The translations under genes were made by a program, and so were the position numbers. Below are positions 7,235 to 11,437 of a DNA stretch of 11,437 nucleotides, in pieces. This stretch comes from Clostridia bacterium (GTDB lineage: Bacteria > Bacillota > Clostridia > Christensenellales > CAG-138): contig JAFSFN010000050.1 of assembly GCA_017435185.1 (NCBI GenBank), forward strand, positions 1 to 11,437. The letters run 5' to 3'. Under the pieces are notes generated by a model. That model made no database searches and was not told the DNA's origin. It saw nothing but the letters and a program-made list of their open reading frames with translations. Each line of letters begins with the position of its first letter. Position 1 is the stretch's first letter.

Positions 7235-7804
7235 ATGAAGTACGAATGGAAAGAATTGTATGATCAGCTTGCTGATTGCCGAAAGTGCGGATTGTCCGAT
7301 AAACGCACAAACATAGTCATAGGCGTGGGCAACACAAAAAGCAGAATAATGTTCATTGGTGAAGGCCCGGGTCGTGATGAAGACGAGCAGGGTGTTCCCT
7401 TTGTCGGAGCGGCAGGGAAATTGCTTGACAAAATGCTTGCGGCAATAGACCTCGACAGAGAAAAGGTGTATATAGCCAATATCGTCAAATGCCGTCCGCC
7501 AAATAATCGCACGCCTCAAGAGAGTGAGGCTGTGGCATGCCTGCCGTATTTAAGAGCGCAGTTTGCGCTGCTGAGTCCCAAAATAATAGTATGCCTGGGT
7601 GCAACGGCCGCAAAATATGTCTATGACAAAGAAGTGCGCATAACTCGTGACAGAGGCGTTTGGAAATGTGTCAAAGGCGTGTGGATAATGCCTACATATC
7701 ACCCGGCGGCACTTTTGCGTGATGAGAGCAAGAAGCGTGATGCATGGACCGATTTTAAGAACATCAGGGATAAACTTAAAGAAATACAGGAACAGGAACA
7801 ATAA
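7235..7804 (+). CDS. Uracil-DNA glycosylase, family 4 (iron-sulfur type)
   Basis: The enzyme removes uracil from DNA formed by cytosine deamination or misincorporated dUTP, starting base excision repair in the cytoplasm. The 189-residue product has the family 4 hallmarks: four cysteines for a [4Fe-4S] cluster (C15, C18, C86, C102, as CxxC and later a Cx15C pair), motif A GEGPGRDEDEQGVPFVG (42-58; family 4 usually has GEAPG), KCRPPNNRTP (85-94), and motif B HPAALLR (156-162). Length is typical for family 4 without the C-terminal extension of phage SPO1 polymerase-like proteins. I chose the ATG at 7235 because MKYEWKELYDQL matches usual starts in the family, though no clear ribosome site precedes it; an in-frame TTG at 7199 preceded by GAAAAGGG is the alternative. 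It appears monocistronic, closed by its own terminator. Confidence 0.93.
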   Translation: MKYEWKELYDQLADCRKCGLSDKRTNIVIGVGNTKSRIMFIGEGPGRDEDEQGVPFVGAAGKLLDKMLAAIDLDREKVYIANIVKCRPPNNRTPQESEAVACLPYLRAQFALLSPKIIVCLGATAAKYVYDKEVRITRDRGVWKCVKGVWIMPTYHPAALLRDESKKRDAWTDFKNIRDKLKEIQEQEQ

Positions 7805-7830
7805 TCAAATTAATATGAGCAGTAATAAAG

Positions 7831-7868
7831 AAAGAAGCGGTAAGGTGACCCCGCTTCTTTTTTTATTT
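7831..7868 (+). terminator. Strong intrinsic terminator of the uracil-DNA glycosylase gene
   Basis: A perfect 10-bp stem (AAAGAAGCGG 7831-7840 with CCGCTTCTTT 7851-7860), a 10-base loop, and a following T tract (7858-7864, then ATTTTAT). It starts 26 bases after the stop codon. The A-rich bases on the left would let it work on the minus strand as well. Confidence 0.92.
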
Positions 7869-7875
7869 TATATAG

Positions 7876-7920
7876 CAGTATACATTGTCAAATTACGCCA
7901 GCAATTTTTGGTGTATACTG
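7876..7920. promoter_or_regulatory. Spaced inverted repeat upstream of the Xre regulator; candidate operator
   Basis: CAGTATACA (7876-7884) and TGTATACTG (7912-7920) are perfect 9-base inverted copies whose centres are 36 bases apart. Each arm contains the self-palindrome GTATAC, so each could be a separate dimer site. They lie between the glycosylase terminator and the regulator start at 8079. Binding by the adjacent regulator is inference. No convincing -35/-10 pair with correct spacing was found around them. Confidence 0.45.
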
Positions 7921-8078
7921 TATATAAACTTGGAAAAGTTTGCTTTTATATGCGAAAAATCTCAGTTTTTTGAATTATACATCCTTAAAATCCTTGTGTC
8001 AACAGAAATGTGTAATTTGAAGATGCATAAATGTTTTAATATGGAATTATACTATCTGAAACAGCGAGGTGAAAAACT

Positions 8079-8411
8079 ATGGATTATATGGATTATATCG
8101 AATGGTATCCGAAGCGTGTGGCAGAACTCAGAATACAGAAAGGTGTTTCTGCAAGGGAGATGAGTCTTGCTCTCGGCCAGAGCGAAAGTTATATAAACAA
8201 GATTGAAAACGGACGCACATTACCTTCGATGACGGGCTTTATTTATATATGTGAATATCTGGGCATATCGCCCATGGACTTTTTTGATGTGGGAAATGAA
8301 GCGCCGCAAAAGCAAAACGAGCTCTCAAAAGAATTTCAAAAACTCACTCCCATGCAGGCAGAACATATATTGCAGCTCATGAAAGAGCTGAATAAAAATG
8401 CCGGAGGTTGA
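8079..8411 (+). CDS. Xre-family helix-turn-helix transcriptional regulator
   Basis: A 110-residue DNA-binding protein with one HTH_3/Xre domain at about residues 12-70. Key positions are present: R13/L17 in helix 1, the turn at KGVSAREMSLALGQS (21-35), the recognition helix with SESYINKIENGRTLPS (35-50), and YICEYLGISPMDFF (57-69) closing the five-helix fold. The last 40 residues (KEFQKLTPMQAEHILQLMKEL) form an amphipathic helix probably used for dimerisation. No catalytic or metal-binding domain is seen. The ATG at 8079 has GAGGTG at 8066-8071. A second in-frame ATG three codons later is less well spaced. The gene stands 141 bases upstream of pnuC on the same strand and could control it or itself; that is inference from position only. 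Confidence 0.88.
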   Translation: MDYMDYIEWYPKRVAELRIQKGVSAREMSLALGQSESYINKIENGRTLPSMTGFIYICEYLGISPMDFFDVGNEAPQKQNELSKEFQKLTPMQAEHILQLMKELNKNAGG

Positions 8412-8449
8412 CTTTCAATTTCTAATGTATCATAATAAGGTAAATCAGT

Positions 8450-8503
8450 GATGACAACTGCCACCGGGCAGAGTAATGCAAGGGCATTCGTTCGTACGTC
8501 GTT
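8450..8503 (+). ncRNA. Structured pnuC leader, possible three-way-junction RNA of unknown class
   Basis: The sequence can form three helices around a junction. P1 is GATGAC (8450-8455) with GTCGTT (8498-8503), including two G-T pairs. P2 is CTGCC (8458-8462) with GGCAG (8467-8471), loop ACCG. P3 is AATGC (8475-8479) with GCATT (8484-8488), loop AAGG. It sits 49 bases before the pnuC ATG, where riboswitches often lie. It does not match TPP, FMN, cobalamin or purine cores that I can recall. No terminator stem or anti-Shine-Dalgarno pairing was established. It is a hypothesis from hand folding. Confidence 0.35.
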
Positions 8504-8552
8504 AGGTCTTTGAAGATGTGCGTTTCGGGTGCTTGTTTGTTTGGAGGAAAGA

Positions 8553-9266
8553 ATGAAGATTTCAAATCCGTTTCGTGACTTGTCACGATTTGAAATGGTT
8601 CTCTATATAGTATCAATGGCATCTGTTTTTGGGTCATTTCTGTTTTTTGACAGAAGTGATATGATGTCAGTGGCAGCTTCGCTAATCGGTGTTACGGCAT
8701 TGATTTTTATTGCAAAGGGATATGTGATAGGCCAAATATTGGTCGTGATATTCGCTGTGCTTTACGGCATAATATCGTTTTTTTTCAGGTATTACGGAGA
8801 AGTCATAACATATCTGTGCATGACGGCGCCCATAGCCGTAATCAGCATTATATCGTGGATAAAGCATCCGTATCAGGATACAAAAGAAGTCGAGGTCAGC
8901 AATATAAGCAAAAAGCAGATAGTCATAATGCTATTTTGGACTGTGATTGTGACGACGGCATTCGCGTTTATATTGTCGGCGCTTAAAAATGCGAATCTTA
9001 TTGTCAGCGTATTTTCCGTGACAACGAGCTTTATTGCTTCATACCTGACTTTTTTGCGAAGTCCGTATTATGCGCTGGGCTATGCGGTAAATGATATCGT
9101 TCTTATTGTCTTATGGGCGAAAGCGGCGCAGGCGGAAGCGAAATATATACCCATGGTAATATGCTTTGCAGTATTCTTTGCAAATGATATATACGGCTTT
9201 TATAATTGGCAAAAAATGCAGAAAAGGCAAGGCGTCATACAGCTGAATGAAAAGGTAAAAAGATGA
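8553..9266 (+). CDS. pnuC: PnuC-family vitamin (nicotinamide riboside-type) transporter
   Basis: PnuC proteins are facilitators for B-vitamin-like compounds: nicotinamide riboside in the best known members, thiamine (PnuT) or riboflavin (PnuX) in others; the imported compound is trapped by phosphorylation. The 237-residue product is of family length with seven or eight membrane helices. Recognisable family segments are GVTALIFIAKG (46-56), SW followed by a basic break (101-105), RSPYYALGYAVNDIVLIVLW (169-188) and the C-terminal NDIYGFYNWQKM (211-222). The start at 8553 is set by GGAGG at 8543-8547, five bases away; an in-frame GTG at 8529 has no ribosome site. It is translationally coupled to the MATE gene by an ATGA overlap. 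The leader shows no TPP or FMN riboswitch, so substrate is left open. The symbol denotes the family. Confidence 0.87.
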   Translation: MKISNPFRDLSRFEMVLYIVSMASVFGSFLFFDRSDMMSVAASLIGVTALIFIAKGYVIGQILVVIFAVLYGIISFFFRYYGEVITYLCMTAPIAVISIISWIKHPYQDTKEVEVSNISKKQIVIMLFWTVIVTTAFAFILSALKNANLIVSVFSVTTSFIASYLTFLRSPYYALGYAVNDIVLIVLWAKAAQAEAKYIPMVICFAVFFANDIYGFYNWQKMQKRQGVIQLNEKVKR

Positions 9267-10639
9267 ACAGCACTCAGATCAAGGATTTTACAAAGGGTAA
9301 TGTCTCAAAACAACTTGTACGGTTTGCATTGCCGCTGTTTTTGTCAAATCTGCTCCAGGTTTTGTACAGCATGGTGGACATGGTCGTAGTGGGCAAAGTG
9401 CTTGGCAAGGCAGGGATATCCGCCGTATCGGTAGGCGGCGATGTTACGCATCTCCTAACATTTGTGGCAATGGGCTTTTCATCTGCCGCACAGGTGCTGA
9501 TAGCAAAATATATAGGTGCAAAACAACAGTATAAAACGGGGCGCTTTGTGGGCACAATGAGTTCATTTCTGTTGCTTTGTGCGGTTGTAATGAGCGCAGT
9601 GGGATTTTTGTTCCAAGATGGTATATTGAAGTTGATGAACACTCCGGCAGAAGCATATAGCGGAGCGGCTGATTACAGTGCAGTTTGCATGGCAGGACTT
9701 GTTTTTATATACGGCTATAATGCGGTAAGTGCCATACTTCGAGGCATGGGCGACTCAAAACATCCATTCGTATTTATAAGCATAGCAGCAGTTTTGAATT
9801 TACTGTTGGATATCATTTTTGTAGTGGTGCTTGATATGGGCGCCGCAGGTGCGGCACTTGCAACCGTCATAAGTCAGGCGATCAGCTTTATTTCCTGCAC
9901 CGTGTTCCTTGCACTGAAAAAAGAAAACTTTGAACTTAATGTGAGAGCAAAAGACTTTGCACATTGGGACAAAGCCATGCTTTTAGAGCTTGTGAAGCTG
10001 GGTATTCCGATGGCAATAAAAACGGCTTCGATACAGGTGTCAAAACTCTTCGTAAACTCCTGGATAAATTCCTATGGTGTGGCAGTCTCGGCTTTTGCCG
10101 GAATAGCGAACAAGATAGCAAGTGTTTCAAACCTTATATCCATGTCCATGAACACTGCAGGCTCAACAATGGTGGGGCAGAACATAGCCGCCGGCGAGTT
10201 TGAGCGTGTAAAGAAAATACTCAAGCAGATAGCCTTGATAACACTTGCGGTATCGCTCATACTCTCCGTACTTATGTGTCTTTTTCCGCAGGAGATATTC
10301 GCCTTGTTCACAGATGAGACAGACAAAGATGTGCTTGATATAGCAAATGGCTATGTGCCCATCGCCGTACTTTTGTTTACAGGCAGTGCACTGCGTGCAG
10401 TCATGAACGCGCTCATAAACGGAAGCGGCAATTATGCAATCAATTTTGTAACGGCAATACTTGACGGCATCGTTCTGAGAATAGGTCTTGCGCTTCTCTT
10501 TGGCCTTGCCCTGAACATGAAACACTACGGCTTCTGGCTCGGAGATGCGCTCGCAGGCTTTACTCCGTTTTGGATAGGCATTGTGTTCTACATAAGCGGC
10601 AAGTGGAAAACTGCATATAAGGAAAAGATAGAAAGATAG
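9263..10639 (+). CDS. MATE-family multidrug/organic cation exporter
   Basis: MATE proteins export drugs, organic cations or metabolites in exchange for Na+ or H+ at the inner membrane. The 458-residue product is typical in length, with about twelve membrane helices in two related six-helix halves. Family features include the N-terminal LVRFALPLFLSNLLQVLYSMVDMVVVG (about 18-44), ILRGMGDSKHPF (158-169), and NLLLDIIFV...GAAGAALATVISQ (179-205); the second half begins near LVKLGIPMAI. The ATG overlaps the pnuC stop (9263-9266), with AAAGG about seven bases upstream, so expression depends on pnuC translation. A terminator follows at ~10689. Substrate specificity cannot be read; coupling to a vitamin-type importer hints at related small molecules but could be coincidental. 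Confidence 0.93.
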   Translation: MNSTQIKDFTKGNVSKQLVRFALPLFLSNLLQVLYSMVDMVVVGKVLGKAGISAVSVGGDVTHLLTFVAMGFSSAAQVLIAKYIGAKQQYKTGRFVGTMSSFLLLCAVVMSAVGFLFQDGILKLMNTPAEAYSGAADYSAVCMAGLVFIYGYNAVSAILRGMGDSKHPFVFISIAAVLNLLLDIIFVVVLDMGAAGAALATVISQAISFISCTVFLALKKENFELNVRAKDFAHWDKAMLLELVKLGIPMAIKTASIQVSKLFVNSWINSYGVAVSAFAGIANKIASVSNLISMSMNTAGSTMVGQNIAAGEFERVKKILKQIALITLAVSLILSVLMCLFPQEIFALFTDETDKDVLDIANGYVPIAVLLFTGSALRAVMNALINGSGNYAINFVTAILDGIVLRIGLALLFGLALNMKHYGFWLGDALAGFTPFWIGIVFYISGKWKTAYKEKIER

Positions 10640-10688
10640 GGAATAGACATATCGTTTGCCAATCTTCCGAGAAATTTGGCCAAAGTAA

Positions 10689-10719
10689 AAAAAGGACACT
10701 GTAGAAAAAGTGCTTTTTT
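10689..10719 (+). terminator. Intrinsic terminator after the MATE gene
   Basis: CACT (10697-10700) pairs with AGTG (10709-10712), extended past a bulged A by G10695-C10713, a G-T pair and five A-T pairs, ending in TTTTTT (10714-10719). It lies about 50 bases after the stop codon. The stem is imperfect, and the matching A run means it could work in both directions. Confidence 0.65.
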
Positions 10720-10722
10720 GAC

Positions 10723-10740
10723 TTTTCATGATCATGAAAA
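10723..10740. repeat. Perfect 18-bp palindrome directly after the terminator
   Basis: TTTTCATGATCATGAAAA is fully self-complementary, centred between 10731 and 10732, starting three bases after the terminator's T run. With no loop it is more likely a dimeric protein-binding site or replication-related palindrome than an RNA hairpin. Function unknown. Confidence 0.6.
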
Positions 10741-10772
10741 AGTATTGGTTTATGACGGCGATATATCCTGCG

Positions 10773-10898
10773 GTAACCGTCACTCCCGTCACCGCTGTCA
10801 CCGGGGACTAAAAGTAACCGTCAGCACCGATCATCTTTTCGCTGACCGGGGGTTAAATTTGACAGTCACTTCCCGTAGGGTGGGCGCAGTATTCTAAA
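10773..10898. repeat. Three degenerate ~41-45-nt tandem direct repeats
   Basis: GTAACCGTCA occurs exactly at 10773 and 10814, and a weaker form, TTGACAGTCA, at 10859 (7 of 10 identical). Units 1 and 3 share (G)TCACT(T)CCCGT next. Units 1 and 2 share GCTG(T)(C)ACCGGGG then a TAAA end; unit 3 ends TCTAAAA. The block is GC-richer than its surroundings and has no open frame of note. I do not recognise it. Similarity was judged by eye. Confidence 0.45.
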
Positions 10899-10943
10899 AT
10901 GCGTTTTTTGAAAAGTGCGGTCAGTTATCAAATAACGAGTTTT

Positions 10944-11050
10944 GCCGTTTTACCCGAACGTCGTTTTGTGTGCCTGCCCCGAAGTCTCACCGCAGCGTCG
11001 CTTGCTCTGCCTTTCGGCGTCATGGCGAAGTCATATTCCGTTCGGACGGC
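10944..11050. other. Long-range stem in the gene-poor region
   Basis: GCCGT (10944-10948) and CCGAACG (10954-10960) pair with CGTTCGG (11039-11045) and ACGGC (11046-11050), giving 12 base pairs interrupted by one 5-base bulge and enclosing 78 bases. Inside, CCGAA (10979-10983) can pair with TTCGG (11013-11017). This could be a structured RNA or the ends of a small mobile repeat. No protein family is recognised in the plus frame open here (10899-11216). Confidence 0.35.
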
Positions 11051-11067
11051 TATTCAGTTTTTATGGC

Positions 11068-11096
11068 TTGCAATTCCGCATATTGTGTACTACAAT
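11068..11096 (+). promoter_or_regulatory. Candidate sigma-A promoter in the gene-poor region
   Basis: TTGCAA (11068-11073, 4 of 6 consensus) and TACAAT (11091-11096, 5 of 6) are separated by exactly 17 bases. Initiation would fall near 11103, inside a 9-bp inverted repeat (ATTCAGTTT 11052-11060 and AAACTGAAT 11097-11105) that brackets the promoter and may be an operator. It would drive the hairpin/small ORF and possibly the lipoprotein gene. Confidence 0.5.
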
Positions 11097-11130
11097 AAAC
11101 TGAATTATAGTATTCGGAAAAATATTACAG

Positions 11131-11214
11131 AAAGGGGCTTGACAAAAATGAAGAACAGCGCGACAGTCAGTCAGTCAAGGGTGCCCCTGCCTGCTTCTTT
11201 TGTCAATACCTTTT
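11131..11214 (+). repeat. ~84-nt imperfect hairpin; possible small RNA or miniature mobile repeat
   Basis: The arms pair in steps. AAAGG (11131-11135) pairs with CCTTT (11209-11213). TTGACAAAA (11139-11147) pairs with TTTTGTCAA (11198-11206). GAAG (11150-11153) pairs with CTTC (11194-11197). CAG (11156-11158) pairs with CTG (11191-11193). The tip holds a mini-hairpin AGGG/CCCT (11178-11181, 11185-11188) and a triple CAGT run (11164-11175). It lies about 28 bases after the likely transcription start. Whether it is an RNA or an element end cannot be told here. Confidence 0.5.
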
Positions 11215-11216
11215 AA
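11148..11216 (+). CDS. Possible 22-residue peptide ORF inside the hairpin
   Basis: ATG at 11148 with AAAGGGG at 11131-11137, ten bases upstream, opens a 22-codon frame, MKNSATVSQSRVPLPASFVNTF, ending TAA at 11214-11216. The frame lies wholly inside the hairpin, so its ribosome site and start would be partly paired. No signal peptide, metal site or known toxin/leader pattern is seen. It may be a leader peptide, a conserved repeat without coding role, or chance. Confidence 0.22.
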   Translation: MKNSATVSQSRVPLPASFVNTF

Positions 11217-11357
11217 AAAAAATATCAATCGGCGCAATACGCTCGCTTGAAGCGGGTCTGTCGTGCCTTTTTCCGCCCTCCAAAGCGTCGGCGGACCGTT
11301 CCCTGTTCGTGATCCCGTTGGGATAGAAAATAAAAAATTAAAACCAGGAGGCCACTT
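11217..11357 (+). other. Leader of the lipoprotein gene
   Basis: A GC-rich stretch (~11228-11325) with short hairpins, for example ATCCC/GGGAT around a GTT loop near 11313-11325 and CCGCC/GGCGG flanking a 12-base loop near 11274-11295, then an AT-rich run and AGGAGG at 11346-11351. No known riboswitch core and no confident promoter were recognised. Confidence 0.4.
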
Positions 11358-11437
11358 ATGAAAAAGTTACTTATACTCGCACTTGCTCTCTTAATGATCG
11401 TCAGCCTGGCAGCCTGCAAAGGCAACGATCCCGGAAG
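11358..11437 (+). CDS. Lipoprotein, N-terminus only (runs off the window)
   Basis: Only 26 codons are present. MKKLL is followed by a hydrophobic core and the lipobox LAAC with C20 as the expected lipidated residue, then KGNDPG, a typical polar linker. Such starts are common in substrate-binding proteins of ABC transporters and other surface lipoproteins of Gram-positive bacteria, but nothing here tells which. AGGAGG (11346-11351) is six bases before the ATG, making the start firm. The product would be anchored outside the cytoplasmic membrane. Confidence 0.82.
   Translation, partial: MKKLLILALALLMIVSLAACKGNDPG

Noticed and set aside
6965..7519. 184-codon minus-strand open frame reaching into the uracil-DNA glycosylase gene
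   Set aside because: Its upstream two thirds are antisense of a well-supported gene. Only the last 51 codons, outside that gene, are kept as a weak candidate.
7885..7919. TTGTCA and TATACT as a promoter for the Xre gene
   Set aside because: The hexamers are 23 bases apart, too far for sigma-A; TATACT is also part of the inverted repeat.
7885..8163. 92-codon plus-strand frame overlapping the Xre gene start
   Set aside because: Rich in Cys, Ile and Lys as AT-rich noncoding DNA tends to be; no ribosome site; out of frame with the well-supported regulator.
8450..8503. TPP, FMN, cobalamin or purine riboswitch before pnuC
   Set aside because: None of the conserved core strings of these classes that I can recall is present.
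10163..10801. 212-codon minus-strand open frame across the end of the MATE gene
   Set aside because: It is mostly antisense of the MATE gene, Cys/Tyr-rich without family features, and has no ribosome site.
10773..10898. CRISPR-like array
   Set aside because: Units are degenerate over their whole length, with no constant repeat plus unique spacer pattern and no cas genes nearby.
10899..11216. 105-codon plus-strand open frame in the gene-poor region
   Set aside because: It has no ribosome site before 10899 and no recognisable domain, and it spans a promoter and two inverted-repeat structures. Only its last 22 codons have a plausible start.

Overview
The window looks like a piece of a Gram-positive, Clostridia-type genome, probably a gut member of the Oscillospirales/Ruminococcus-Eubacterium group. 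The evidence is the mreC-mreD-mrdA order, AGGAGG ribosome sites before most genes, a secreted BspA-type leucine-rich-repeat protein ending in a type I dockerin, and a mixed codon style with many ATA, CTT and GGC codons. The genus-level placement is inference. No rRNA, tRNA, CRISPR array, transposase or phage gene was seen.

Layout. Bases 1-~680 carry the 5' part of a glycoside hydrolase family 2 gene (+ strand). Near 660-700 it runs head-on into the 3' end of a penicillin-binding protein 2 gene (- strand). Each reading frame then continues into the antisense of the other until a chance stop, so neither gene is intact. This is either a real rearrangement or an assembly chimera. From ~700 to 4134 (- strand) lies the cell-elongation operon mreC-mreD-mrdA, tightly packed and without mreB next to it. 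A hairpin terminator separates it from the 862-residue LRR-dockerin gene (4222-6810, - strand), which has a near-perfect sigma-A promoter (TTGACA, 17 bp, TATAAT).

From ~6900 the confident genes lie on the + strand: a family 4 (Fe-S) uracil-DNA glycosylase with a strong terminator; a small Xre-type regulator preceded by an inverted repeat; then a PnuC-type vitamin transporter and a MATE exporter whose ends overlap by 4 bp. A short leader that can fold as a three-way junction precedes pnuC. After the MATE gene come ~720 bp without a convincing protein gene. This stretch holds a terminator, a perfect 18-bp palindrome, three degenerate ~41-45-nt direct repeats, a long-range stem, a good promoter and an ~84-nt imperfect hairpin containing a 22-codon ORF. 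A lipoprotein gene then begins and runs off the window.

How the genes fit together. MreC, MreD and PBP2 belong to the lateral wall-synthesis machine. The LRR-dockerin protein is exported and probably docks to a cohesin scaffold or to the cell surface. The Xre regulator, PnuC transporter and MATE exporter may form one regulated uptake/export unit, but no substrate can be read from the sequence. The parts most worth follow-up are the structured pnuC leader and the structured gene-poor block at 10680-11216.
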